Below are positions 54,508-63,060 of a stretch of 64,000 nucleotides of DNA, one piece after another (the stretch's first letter is position 1; the number at the start of each line of letters is the position of its first letter). Made by a program: the position numbers and the translations under genes. Below the pieces are notes generated by a model. That model was not told where the DNA came from. It made no database searches and worked only from the letters and a program-made list of their open reading frames with translations. Origin of the DNA: Duganella sp. BJB476 (lineage in GTDB: Bacteria > Pseudomonadota > Gammaproteobacteria > Burkholderiales > Burkholderiaceae_D); the NCBI RefSeq assembly GCF_003416895.1, contig NZ_QVIO01000014.1, forward strand, positions 1 to 64,000. The letters run 5' to 3'.

Positions 54508-55503
54508 CTAGCGCGCGTTGGCCTTGTAATCCGGGTTGTTGATCTTGTCGCAGCTGCCGGCGGCGAAATCGACGATGTTCTGGAACGCGTGGCGGAAATA
54601 CAGCTCGTAGCTATCCTGCTCCACATAGCCCAGGTGCGGCGTCGCCAGCACGGTCGGCATGCGCAGCAGCGGGCTGTCGGCCGCCAGCGGCTCGGATTCG
54701 AACACGTCCAGCGCGGCGCAGCCCGGGCGGCCCTGGGGCAGCGCCTGCTCCAGCGCGCCGGGCTGCACCAGCTCGGCGCGGCTGGTGTTGACGAACAGCG
54801 CGCTCGGCTTCATGCGCGCCAAGTCCTCGGCGGTGACGATGCCGCGCGTGTCCGGGTGCAGCCGCAGGTGCAGGCTCAGCACATCGGCCTGCTCGAACAG
54901 CGCCTCGCGCGAGGCCGCCGTCCCGTGGCCGTCGGCGGCCGCCTTGTCGCGGCTGGACTGGCTGCCCCACACGATCACCTGCATGCCGAAGGCGCGGCCG
55001 TAGCCGGCGATGACCTGGCCGATCTTGCCGTAGCCCCAGATGCCCAGCGTGCGCCCCTTGAGCACCACGCCCAGCCCGTTCAGCTGCGGATTGATGGAGG
55101 CGGTCTGCCACAGGCCGTCCTTCAGGTTGGACGCGTAGGGCACGATCTTGCGCGCCGCCGCCATGATCAGCGCCCAGGTCAGCTCGGCCGGCGCGGTCGG
55201 CGAGCCGACGCCCTCGGCGATCGCGATGCCCAGCTCGGTCGCGGCCTCGACGTCGACATGGCCGGCCAGCTTGCCGGTCTGCGAAATCAGCTTCAGATTG
55301 GGCAGCTTGGCCAGCAGCGCGCGGTTGAGCGCAGTGCGCTCGCGGATCAGCACCAGTGCGTCGAACGGGGCCAGGCGGATCGCCAGCTGGCCCAGTCCGC
55401 GGGTCGAGTTATTGAAGACTTTAACGTCGTGTCCGCGCAATAAATCCAAGCAGGCCAGCGTGGTCGTGGCATTCTGATAATCGTCGAGAATCGCAATTTT
55501 CAT
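54508..55503 (-). CDS. D-2-hydroxyacid dehydrogenase family protein
   Basis: A 331-residue NAD-dependent 2-hydroxyacid dehydrogenase. The nucleotide-binding fold is LGIWGYGKIGQVIAGYGRAF (about 150-170). Catalytic Arg is in VNTSRAELV, Glu in ALDVFESEPLA and His in ATPHLGYVE. The family covers phosphoglycerate, glycerate, lactate and formate dehydrogenases; the substrate here is undetermined. The start is ATG 55503. It is divergent from pckG over 282 bp. Confidence 0.88.
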   Translation of the reverse strand: MKIAILDDYQNATTTLACLDLLRGHDVKVFNNSTRGLGQLAIRLAPFDALVLIRERTALNRALLAKLPNLKLISQTGKLAGHVDVEAATELGIAIAEGVGSPTAPAELTWALIMAAARKIVPYASNLKDGLWQTASINPQLNGLGVVLKGRTLGIWGYGKIGQVIAGYGRAFGMQVIVWGSQSSRDKAAADGHGTAASREALFEQADVLSLHLRLHPDTRGIVTAEDLARMKPSALFVNTSRAELVQPGALEQALPQGRPGCAALDVFESEPLAADSPLLRMPTVLATPHLGYVEQDSYELYFRHAFQNIVDFAAGSCDKINNPDYKANAR

Positions 55504-55785
55504 GGAAGATAACCGATTTTATGAGGAATTTCGTAGGGAAATAACGGCTTGCAAAAGAACCTGAATAGCTTACTACTTTACTCAACTAATTCTCCTACAT
55601 TTTTGACTGGAACAGCTATTGACGGGTGTACAATCGCCTCAAAAATAAGGCCTGTCGATCATGAATCCGGGCCGCGCAAGACCGCCGTGACCCCGCCGAC
55701 CCATTTCGAATGGGCATCTGAGCGCAAGCCAAAAGCTGACGACGATCCTGCCGCATGCAGAATTTTAATTAGCATTGGAGGTAGT

Positions 55786-57654
55786 ATGAATCAACCCGTC
55801 ATGGGTGGCGTTGCAGCACTGCTCAACGTCCCAGCTTACATCAAGCAGCAAAAGTTGATCAACTGGGTAGCGGAAATCGCAGCCCTGACCAAACCGGACC
55901 GCATCTACTGGTGCGACGGCTCCCAGGAAGAGTACGACCGCCTTTGCGGCGAAATGGTTGCCGCCGGCACCATGAAAAAGCTGAACCAGGAACTGCGTCC
56001 GAATTCCTACCTGGCCTGCTCCGACCCGACCGACGTCGCGCGCGTCGAAGACCGCACCTACATCTGCTCCAACACCAAGGAAGAAGCCGGCCCGACCAAC
56101 AACTGGATGGCGCCGTCGGAAATGCGCGCCACCCTGAACCCGCTGTTTGACGGCTGCATGGCCGGCCGCACGATGTACGTGGTGCCGTTCTCGATGGGCC
56201 CGCTGGGTTCGCCGATCGCCCACATCGGCGTGGAACTGTCGGACTCGCCATACGTGGCGGTCAATATGCGCATCATGACCCGCATGGGCAAGGCCGTGTA
56301 CGACGTGCTGGGCACCGACGGCGAGTTCGTGCCGTGCGTGCACACCGTCGGCGCGCCGCTGGCCGCCGGCCAGAAGGATGTCGCCTGGCCTTGCAACGCC
56401 ACCAAATACATCGTGCACTTCCCTGAGACCCGCGAAATCTGGTCCTACGGTTCCGGCTACGGCGGCAACGCGCTGCTGGGCAAGAAGTGCTTCGCGCTGC
56501 GCATCGCCTCCAACATGGGCCATCAGGACGCGCAAGCGGGCGGCACCGGCTGGCTGGCAGAACACATGCTGATCCTGGGCGTTGAATCGCCAGAAGGCAA
56601 GAAGCACTATGTCGCGGCGGCCTTCCCTTCGGCCTGCGGCAAGACCAACTTCGCCATGCTGATCCCGCCGGCGAGCTTCGACGGCTGGAAAGTCACCACC
56701 ATCGGCGACGACATCGCCTGGATCAAGCCGGGCGCCGATGGCCGCCTGTACGCGATCAATCCGGAAGCCGGCTACTTCGGCGTGGCGCCGGGCACCAACA
56801 CCCGCACCAACTCGAACTGCATGGCGTCGCTGGGTTCGGACACCATCTTCACCAACGTCGCGCTGACCGACGACGGCGACATCTGGTGGGAAGGCCTGAC
56901 CAAGGAAGCGCCGTCGCACCTGATCGACTGGCAGGGCAAGGACTGGACGCCGGCCTCCGGCACCAAGGCCGCCCACCCGAACGCCCGCTTCACCGTGGCC
57001 GCGACCCAGAACCCGGTGATCGATCCGGCCTGGGACGATCCTGCCGGTGTGCCGATCTCGGCCTTCATCTTCGGCGGCCGCCGTTCGACCACCGTGCCGC
57101 TGGTGACCGAAGCGCGCAACTGGGTGGAAGGCGTCTACATGGCCGCGACCATGGGTTCGGAAACCACCGCCGCCGCTGCCGGCCAGATGGGCATCGTGCG
57201 CCGCGACCCGTTCGCGATGCTGCCGTTCATCGGCTACAACATGAGCGACTACTTCCAGCACTGGCTGAACCTGGGCGAGAAGCTGGGCAAGGTCAACGCC
57301 GCCACGCTGCCGAAGATCTACTGCGTCAACTGGTTCCGCACCGACGACCAGGGCCACTTCGTCTGGCCTGGCTTCGGCGACAATATGCGCGTGCTGAAGT
57401 GGATGCTGGAACGCATCGAAGGCACGGCCGGCGGCGTCGAAAACATCTTCGGCACCACCCCGCGCTTCGGCGACCTGAAGTGGGACGGCATCCCGTTCTC
57501 GCCGGAAGAGTTCGAGACCATCACCTCGATCGACAAGGACGCCTGGCGCGAAGAGCTGAAACTGCACGATGAACTGTTCGCCAAGCTGGCCTACCATCTG
57601 CCTACCGAACTGACCGCCGTCAAGGCTGAGTTGGAGAAGCGCCTGGCACGATAA
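55786..57654 (+). CDS. pckG: Phosphoenolpyruvate carboxykinase (GTP)
   Basis: A 622-residue GTP-dependent PEPCK that converts oxaloacetate to PEP, the first step of gluconeogenesis. The signature FPSACGKTNFAM is the kinase-1a P-loop. Also seen are the substrate-binding PFSMGPLGSP, the metal site GDDIAWIKPGADGR and GRRSTTVPLV. A textbook GGAGG (55777-55781) precedes ATG 55786; the open frame further upstream to 55549 shows no family similarity. The AT-rich leader of about 280 bp (55504-55785) likely holds the promoters for this gene and the divergent dehydrogenase. Confidence 0.95.
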   Translation: MNQPVMGGVAALLNVPAYIKQQKLINWVAEIAALTKPDRIYWCDGSQEEYDRLCGEMVAAGTMKKLNQELRPNSYLACSDPTDVARVEDRTYICSNTKEEAGPTNNWMAPSEMRATLNPLFDGCMAGRTMYVVPFSMGPLGSPIAHIGVELSDSPYVAVNMRIMTRMGKAVYDVLGTDGEFVPCVHTVGAPLAAGQKDVAWPCNATKYIVHFPETREIWSYGSGYGGNALLGKKCFALRIASNMGHQDAQAGGTGWLAEHMLILGVESPEGKKHYVAAAFPSACGKTNFAMLIPPASFDGWKVTTIGDDIAWIKPGADGRLYAINPEAGYFGVAPGTNTRTNSNCMASLGSDTIFTNVALTDDGDIWWEGLTKEAPSHLIDWQGKDWTPASGTKAAHPNARFTVAATQNPVIDPAWDDPAGVPISAFIFGGRRSTTVPLVTEARNWVEGVYMAATMGSETTAAAAGQMGIVRRDPFAMLPFIGYNMSDYFQHWLNLGEKLGKVNAATLPKIYCVNWFRTDDQGHFVWPGFGDNMRVLKWMLERIEGTAGGVENIFGTTPRFGDLKWDGIPFSPEEFETITSIDKDAWREELKLHDELFAKLAYHLPTELTAVKAELEKRLAR

Positions 57655-57673
57655 GCCGGCCTGGAGGAGACCG

Positions 57674-57715
57674 AAAACAGCGCGCGTGGGTGATCCCATG
57701 CGCGCTGTTTTTTTT
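57674..57715 (+). terminator. Intrinsic terminator after pckG
   Basis: AAAACAGCGCGCGTGGG (57674-57690) pairs with CCCATGCGCGCTGTTTT (57695-57711), one wobble, TGAT loop, followed by more T to 57715. It begins 20 bp after the pckG stop. Confidence 0.92.
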
Positions 57716-57777
57716 GCGCGATGGACCAGCATGCTAGTATCGGCCGACTTGTTTCCCTCTCCCTGATCGGATATTTC

Positions 57778-59019
57778 ATGTCGCGCCTTCCAGTTTTGCT
57801 GCTCGCCCTGGTCCTGCCTTTTACTGCCGTCGCCGCCGACGATGCGGCGTTGGCCCATGCGCGGACGCTGCTGAAATCCACCATCCTGCTGGACGGCCAC
57901 AACGACCTGCCCTGGACCATCCGCGAGGATCCGAAGGCGCCGATGGATGTCGAGGCCTACGACATGCGCAAGACCACCAGCGGCGAGACCGATGTGGCGC
58001 GCCTGAAGCAAGGTCAGCTGCGCGCGCAGTTCTGGTCGATCTTCGTGCCGGGCGAGACCAAGGAAGGCTACGCCAAAGTGCAGCTGGAGCAGTTTGACAT
58101 CGCCCGGCGCATGATCGCCAGATACCCGGAGGCGATGGAGCTGGCGTTGTCGGTGGCGGACGTGCGCCGCATCGCGGCCCAAGGCAAGGTCGCCTCGCTG
58201 CTGGGCATGGAAGGCGGTCACGTGCTGGAAAACTCGCTGGGCGCACTGCGCGCCTACTACAGCCTCGGCGCGCGCTACATGACGCTGACCCACAACGTGA
58301 CCTTGGACTGGGCCGATGCCGCGCTGGATGCTCCACGCCACCACGGCCTCACCCCCTTCGGCAAGGAAGTGGTGCGGGAAATGAACCGCCTCGGCATGCT
58401 GGTCGATATCAGCCACGTCTCGCCCGACGTCATGCGCGACGTGCTCGACACCAGCGCCGCCCCAGTGATTTTCTCGCACAGCTCGGCGTTTGCGCTGGTC
58501 GCCCATCCGCGCAACGTGCCCGACGCCATCCTCAAGCGCATGGCCGCCAACGGCGGCGTGGTGATGGTCACTTTCGTGCCGCCGTTTGTGAACCGCGACG
58601 CCATGGCCTGGGGCGACGGGCTCGAGAAACTGAGCAAGGGAATCGCCGGCGACGCCGAGCTCAAGCGCATAGAAGACGCTTACACCAAGGAACACGGCCC
58701 ATCGCCCAAGGCCACGTTGAAGGATGTGGCCGACCATATCGACTACGTCGCCCGGACCGCCGGCCACGACCACGTCGGCATCGCCAGCGATTTCTATGGT
58801 GGGGTTACGCCGGTGGGGCTGGAGGACGTGTCCAAATATCCCGAGCTGTTCGCCGAGCTGATCCGCCGTGGCTGGAGCGACGCCGACCTGAAAAAACTGG
58901 CCGGTGAAAACATGCTGCGCACTTTCGAGCAAGCCGAACGCGTGGCCCGGCGCTTGCAGGCGCAGCGCCCGCCCAGCACCGCCACCATCGCCACGCTGGA
59001 CGGCAAAAAGGAAAAATAA
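57778..59019 (+). CDS. Secreted membrane dipeptidase (peptidase M19)
   Basis: A 413-residue zinc dipeptidase. A signal peptide (MSRLPVLLLALVLPFTAVAA) precedes the M19 TIM barrel. Zinc ligands are seen in DGHNDLPW (His and Asp), EGGHVLENSLGALR (Glu), DISHVS (His) and IFSHSSAF (His), with GIASDFYGG near the C-terminus. It would cleave dipeptides in the periplasm. ATG 57778 is chosen over 57721 because it starts the signal peptide. A TetR operator begins 9 bp after the stop. Confidence 0.9.
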   Translation: MSRLPVLLLALVLPFTAVAADDAALAHARTLLKSTILLDGHNDLPWTIREDPKAPMDVEAYDMRKTTSGETDVARLKQGQLRAQFWSIFVPGETKEGYAKVQLEQFDIARRMIARYPEAMELALSVADVRRIAAQGKVASLLGMEGGHVLENSLGALRAYYSLGARYMTLTHNVTLDWADAALDAPRHHGLTPFGKEVVREMNRLGMLVDISHVSPDVMRDVLDTSAAPVIFSHSSAFALVAHPRNVPDAILKRMAANGGVVMVTFVPPFVNRDAMAWGDGLEKLSKGIAGDAELKRIEDAYTKEHGPSPKATLKDVADHIDYVARTAGHDHVGIASDFYGGVTPVGLEDVSKYPELFAELIRRGWSDADLKKLAGENMLRTFEQAERVARRLQAQRPPSTATIATLDGKKEK

Positions 59020-59028
59020 CGCTGGCTA

Positions 59029-59048
59029 TTTCGCACGGGTGTGCTAAA
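59029..59048. promoter_or_regulatory. TetR operator, imperfect copy
   Basis: TTTCGCACGGGTGTGCTAAA matches the perfect palindrome at 59714-59733 in 17 of 20 positions. It ends 9 bp before the TetR gene start, suggesting autorepression. Confidence 0.7.
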
Positions 59049-59057
59049 GTTCGACCC

Positions 59058-59675
59058 ATGGACACCTTGACCGCAAAAAGCGAAGCGACTTTCGCCACCA
59101 TCATCGACGCCGCGCTGGACATGGCGGCGGCCGATGGCATCGGCAAGCTGTCGCTGGGCGAGCTGGCCAAGCGCACCGGCATCAGCAAGAGCGGCGTGTT
59201 TTCCCGCGTCGGCTCGCTGGAGACCCTGCAGGCCGCCGTGCTCGACGAATACGACCGCCGCTTTGCACAGGACATCTTCCTGCCCTCGCTGCAGCAGCCC
59301 AAGGGCTTGCCGCGCCTGATGGCCATGGTCAGCGCCTGGTCGCGGCGCGCCTGCAACGAAGGCCTGAGCAACGCCTGCCTGTACAGCGCCGGCGCGTTCG
59401 AGTTCGACGACCAGGACGGCCCGCTGCGCGACCGCCTGCAGCAAGGCGTGCTGGCCTGGCGCGCCTCGCTGCGCAAGACCATCCTGCAGGCGATGGAGCT
59501 GGGCCATCTGCGGCCCGACACCGACGCCGGCCAGCTGGTCTACGAAATCTACAGCCTGATCGTGGGGCTGATGCACGATACCCGTTTCCTGCGCGACGAG
59601 CAGGCCGGGCGCCATATGCAGCGCGCCTTCAGCCGGCTGATCTCGACCTACAAAAGCTTCAACGACATGGAATAA
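59058..59675 (+). CDS. TetR/AcrR-family regulator
   Basis: A 205-residue repressor. The N-terminal HTH (about 20-60) is seen in LSLGELAKRTGISKSGVFSR, preceded by AALDMAAADG. The C-terminal all-helical domain (about 85-195) would bind the ligand and dimerise; it contains ACNEGLSNACLYSAGAFEFD, typical of a TetR subgroup. Copies of a 20-bp palindrome lie just upstream of this gene and of the next small gene, so it probably represses both. The inducing ligand is unknown. Confidence 0.88.
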   Translation: MDTLTAKSEATFATIIDAALDMAAADGIGKLSLGELAKRTGISKSGVFSRVGSLETLQAAVLDEYDRRFAQDIFLPSLQQPKGLPRLMAMVSAWSRRACNEGLSNACLYSAGAFEFDDQDGPLRDRLQQGVLAWRASLRKTILQAMELGHLRPDTDAGQLVYEIYSLIVGLMHDTRFLRDEQAGRHMQRAFSRLISTYKSFNDME

Positions 59676-59713
59676 ACCCGGCCGCAGCTCGTCTGCGGTT
59701 TTCTTGAAACTAA

Positions 59714-59733
59714 TTTCGCACATGTGTGCGAAA
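59714..59733. promoter_or_regulatory. TetR operator, perfect palindrome
   Basis: TTTCGCACATGTGTGCGAAA is a perfect 20-bp dyad 11 bp before the start of a 37-residue membrane peptide gene. It overlaps the region just ahead of the AAGGAGA ribosome-binding site. The related copy at 59029 precedes the TetR gene. Confidence 0.8.
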
Positions 59734-59744
59734 AGGAGAATGTG

Positions 59745-59858
59745 ATGGCCGCCTTGCTGATGTTGATCCCCGTCGGACTATACTTTGCCTACCGCAGCCC
59801 GCTGTGGTGCGTCCTGCGTTCGCTACCCAGCTGCAACGAGGACTTCGTACTGTTCTGA
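59745..59858 (+). CDS. 37-residue predicted membrane peptide under TetR control
   Basis: A 37-residue open frame starting MAALLMLIPVGLYFAYR, one hydrophobic helix, followed by a short polar tail with two Cys (WCVLRSLPSC) and ending EDFVLF. AAGGAGA lies 5 bp before the ATG (a GTG directly before it is an alternative). The perfect TetR palindrome just upstream and the tight link to the HAD gene (7 bp) support it as a real gene. Function unknown; it may be an inner-membrane peptide co-expressed with a downstream enzyme. Confidence 0.65.
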   Translation: MAALLMLIPVGLYFAYRSPLWCVLRSLPSCNEDFVLF

Positions 59859-59865
59859 GGACCGC

Positions 59866-60486
59866 TTGAACCACAAACTGATCATCTTTGATTTCGACGG
59901 CACGCTCGCCGATACGCTGCCGGTGTTCGTCGACGTGTTCGACCAGGCGGCCGACAAATACGGCTTCAAGCGCATGGACCGCAGCCGTACTCAGGCGCTG
60001 CGCCAGCTCGACGCGCGGCAGATGATGGCGGTCCACGAGATCCCGTTGTGGAAGGTGCCGGCCATCGCCACCTTCATGCGTTCAACCATGGGGCGCAGCG
60101 TGGCCGACATCCGCCTGTTCGACGGCATGCCAGAGGTACTGCACGCGCTCAAGGCGCGGGGTGTGATACTGACCGTGGTCAGCTCCAACTCGCGCAGCAA
60201 TGTGGTCAACGTGCTGGGACCGGAATTGGCCGGCCTGTTCAGCCAATTCGAATGCGGCGCCTCGCTGTTCGGCAAGCTGCCGAAGATACGCAAGGTGCTG
60301 GCCGCCACCGGCGTCGCGCGCGAGCACACCATGCTGATCGGCGATGAGATCCGCGACGCCAAGGTCTCGGCCGAAGCCGGCGTGGATTTCGGCGCCGTGG
60401 CCTGGGGCTTCAACACGGTCGAGACGCTGATGGCGGAAAATCCCAGCCGGATATTCCGCGCCGCCGGGGACTTGCTGGCGCACTGA
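59866..60486 (+). CDS. HAD-superfamily phosphatase (phosphoglycolate phosphatase-like)
   Basis: A 206-residue HAD hydrolase. Motif I is FDFDGTLADTLP (nucleophile Asp), motif II TVVSSNSRSN, the Lys of motif III in FGKLPKIRKVL, and motif IV IGDEIRDAKVSAEAG. A helical cap (about 20-85) suggests a Gph/Pgp-like substrate range of small phosphate esters. I assign a TTG start at 59866 because GAGGA lies 4 bp upstream and the motif I spacing is then normal. It is likely translated together with the 37-residue peptide gene. Confidence 0.85.
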   Translation: MNHKLIIFDFDGTLADTLPVFVDVFDQAADKYGFKRMDRSRTQALRQLDARQMMAVHEIPLWKVPAIATFMRSTMGRSVADIRLFDGMPEVLHALKARGVILTVVSSNSRSNVVNVLGPELAGLFSQFECGASLFGKLPKIRKVLAATGVAREHTMLIGDEIRDAKVSAEAGVDFGAVAWGFNTVETLMAENPSRIFRAAGDLLAH

Positions 60487-60611
60487 TTTCGCCTGTCGCC
60501 GGAAAATGCATTTCATGCCCTTGTTTCAACATTCCAGCGCAATTTGCGCGCGCTGGCGCGGGCGCAGGCCTACAGTGCATGCTCAACATTTTTCCTGATA
60601 GGCCTATAGAC

Positions 60612-62423
60612 ATGACAACTGCAACTACCCGTATCGGCGTCGCCAGCGCCCTGTTGTTTTCCCTGATCCTGGGCGTGGCCCATGCCGACACGGCAGCTCC
60701 CGACCTGGCGGGTCGCCGCGAAGCACTGAACTCCCTGATCAAGGAACAGTGGGAATACACGATGCGCTCCAGCCCTGAATGGGCGTCGCTGCTGGGCGAC
60801 AAGCGCTACAACGACAAGTGGTCCGACTTCTCGCAGGCCGGCATCGACGCCGACCTCAAGATCACGGCCGACTTCCTCAAGCGCTTCGAAGCGGTGGACA
60901 CCACCGGCTTCCCGCTGCAGGAACAGCTGAACCGCGAGCTGATGGTGCGCCAGCTGCGCCAGAACGTGGAAGGCGGGCGCTTCAAGGAATGGGAGATGCC
61001 GCTGGCGCAGAACTCCGGCATCCACATCGACGCGCCGCAGCTGGTGTCGGCGCTGCCGTTCGACACCGTCAAGGACTACGAGGACTACATCGTCCGCCTG
61101 CACGCGCTGCCCAAGCTGTTCGACGAGACCCGGGTGCAGATGGAGAAGGGCGTGCACGACAAGCTGATGCCGCCGAAATTCCTGATCCCGAAAATCGTCA
61201 AGCAATGCGAGGACGTGGCGGCCATCAAGCCGGCCGATTCGCCGTTCGCCGAGCCGCTGAAAAAATTCCCGAAAGAGTTCTCGGACGCCGACAAGGCGCG
61301 CCTGAGCAAGGAAGTACTGGCGGCGGTGCAGAAGGACGTGATCCCGGCCTACAAGAAGCTGGCCGTGTTCACCAAGACCAAGTATGCGCCTTACGGCCGC
61401 ATGGATGTCGGCATGTGGTCGCTGCCGGATGGCGCGGCGCGCTATACCTACAAGGCCAAGTCCTCGACCACCACCGAGATGTCGCCGGAAGCGATCCATC
61501 AACTGGGCCTGTCCGAGGTCAAGCGCATCGAAGCGCAGATGCTGGCGACGGCGCAAAAGCTGGGCTACAAGGATTTGAAGAGCTTCAACAAGGCGGTGGC
61601 CGCCAAGCCGGAGCTGCATCCGAAATCGCGCCAGGAAATCATCGACCTGTACCAGAAATATACGGACCAGATGTACACCCAGCTGTCGCAGCAGTTCGGC
61701 GTGCTGCCGAAGGGTAAAGTGGAAATCAAGCCGGTCGAGGAATTCCGCGAGAAGGGCGCATCGGCGGCGGCCTATATGCCAGGTTCGCCGGACGGCAAGC
61801 GCGCCGGCCGCGTGATGGTCAACACCGGCGACTTCGAGCATCGTTCGACCATCGACATCGAAACCACGGCGCTGCACGAAGGCGTGCCGGGCCACCACAT
61901 GCAGCTGACCATCGCGCAGGAGATCGAAGGCTTGCCGACCTTCCGCCAGCAGGGCAACTACACGGCGTATGCCGAAGGCTGGGCGCTGTACTCGGAGCGT
62001 CTGGGCGAGGAGCTGGGCTTCTATCAGGACCCGTACAGCTACTACGGCCACCTGCAGGATGAGATGCTGCGCGCGATCCGCCTGGTGGTGGACACCGGCC
62101 TGCACTACAAGAAGTGGAACCGCCAGCAGGTGGTGGACTTCTTCCACGACCACTCGGGCATCGAGGAAGTGGAAGTGCAGAGCGAGACCGACCGCTACAT
62201 CGTGTGGCCGGGCCAGGCGCTGGGCTACAAGATCGGCCAGCTGAAGATCCTCGAACTGCGTGACTATGCCCGCAAAGAGCTGGGCACGGGCTTTGACATC
62301 CGCAGCTTCCACGACCAGGTGCTGGGCGCGGGCGCATTGCCGATGGATGTGCTGGAATCGCACATCAAGGACTGGGTCGGCGCCGAGAAATTGAAGCAGA
62401 CCCGCACCGCCGCGGCGCAGTAA
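60612..62423 (+). CDS. DUF885 family secreted metalloprotein
   Basis: A 603-residue protein with a signal peptide (about 1-26, ending GVAHA) and a DUF885 domain. The putative zinc motif is HEGVPGHHMQ in ALHEGVPGHHMQLTIA (about residues 430-439), with NYTAYAEGWALYSERLGEEL downstream giving a likely further ligand. DUF885 is a gluzincin-like presumed peptidase family with no firmly known substrate. ATG 60612 gives the best signal peptide. A weak hairpin-like CCAGCGC/GCGCTGG stretch lies about 55 bp upstream. Confidence 0.85.
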   Translation: MTTATTRIGVASALLFSLILGVAHADTAAPDLAGRREALNSLIKEQWEYTMRSSPEWASLLGDKRYNDKWSDFSQAGIDADLKITADFLKRFEAVDTTGFPLQEQLNRELMVRQLRQNVEGGRFKEWEMPLAQNSGIHIDAPQLVSALPFDTVKDYEDYIVRLHALPKLFDETRVQMEKGVHDKLMPPKFLIPKIVKQCEDVAAIKPADSPFAEPLKKFPKEFSDADKARLSKEVLAAVQKDVIPAYKKLAVFTKTKYAPYGRMDVGMWSLPDGAARYTYKAKSSTTTEMSPEAIHQLGLSEVKRIEAQMLATAQKLGYKDLKSFNKAVAAKPELHPKSRQEIIDLYQKYTDQMYTQLSQQFGVLPKGKVEIKPVEEFREKGASAAAYMPGSPDGKRAGRVMVNTGDFEHRSTIDIETTALHEGVPGHHMQLTIAQEIEGLPTFRQQGNYTAYAEGWALYSERLGEELGFYQDPYSYYGHLQDEMLRAIRLVVDTGLHYKKWNRQQVVDFFHDHSGIEEVEVQSETDRYIVWPGQALGYKIGQLKILELRDYARKELGTGFDIRSFHDQVLGAGALPMDVLESHIKDWVGAEKLKQTRTAAAQ

Positions 62424-62454
62424 GCTAGTTGGGTTTTGTCGAAGGCAGGGGTGC

Positions 62455-63060
62455 TCAATGCAGCGCGCCTGCCTTCATGGCGGCTTCTGAGCTGGTCCGT
62501 TCGCGGGCCAGCAGTTCCTCGTTCTCATGCTGGATTTCCCGCCGCATCGCATTCGCGATGTCGAAAGTCCCGTTGCTGCCCACTAGCATGTCATCCACGC
62601 GCCAGCCGTCATCTTCCATTTTCAGCACATAACGTATCTGGCGGTCATAGTTTTTGCCTTCGCTGGGGAATACGTTGAAAGAGACATCGACAGTGCGCTT
62701 GCCGGAGCGGATCGCTTTGAACCTGGCCTTGTTGAAGTCCAGATCAGGAGCGGTTTCCTGCGTGTCCAGGAAGATATCGCCATCGGCGTCGTAGCCGCAG
62801 ATCTCGTCCCCGTGCGCCAACTGGGCGCAAAGTCGATGATTGGTTGCCAGCAGGGTTTCAAGTTCTTCCGAGTAGAACGATCCCGCAGGCGGCGGCGTGC
62901 GCCTGCCTGGATTGGACAGATAGCTTGTGTAAAAATTCGTGATGAAGGTGAGTTGTCCTGCTTCGAACTGCGCCTTGTAGGCCAGCAGCGAGGCAATCGC
63001 AAACACGGTGGCGACCAACAGCGAAGCGAACGGCAGGATATGCGCTTTATTGATTTTCAT
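62455..63060 (-). CDS. Unknown membrane-anchored protein (DUF3828-like), copy 1
   Basis: A 201-residue protein with an N-terminal signal-anchor helix (ILPFASLLVATVFAIASLLA) and a soluble alpha/beta domain (NFYTSYLSNPG; FYSEELETLLATNHRLCAQL; DGWRVDDMLV). It resembles DUF3828/NTF2-like periplasmic domains. It ends in a charged helix (AMRREIQHENEELLARE). It shares these landmarks with the upstream gene product, to which it is joined by a 14-bp overlap. Function unknown. Confidence 0.65.
   Translation of the reverse strand: MKINKAHILPFASLLVATVFAIASLLAYKAQFEAGQLTFITNFYTSYLSNPGRRTPPPAGSFYSEELETLLATNHRLCAQLAHGDEICGYDADGDIFLDTQETAPDLDFNKARFKAIRSGKRTVDVSFNVFPSEGKNYDRQIRYVLKMEDDGWRVDDMLVGSNGTFDIANAMRREIQHENEELLARERTSSEAAMKAGALH

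Noticed and set aside
55600..55640. A sigma70 promoter (TTGACT ... TACAAT) before pckG
   Set aside because: The spacing between these boxes is 20 bp, too long for a confident call; kept only as a general AT-rich leader remark.
55549..55785. N-terminal extension of pckG
   Set aside because: Low-complexity leader translation without PEPCK similarity; ATG 55786 has a perfect GGAGG.
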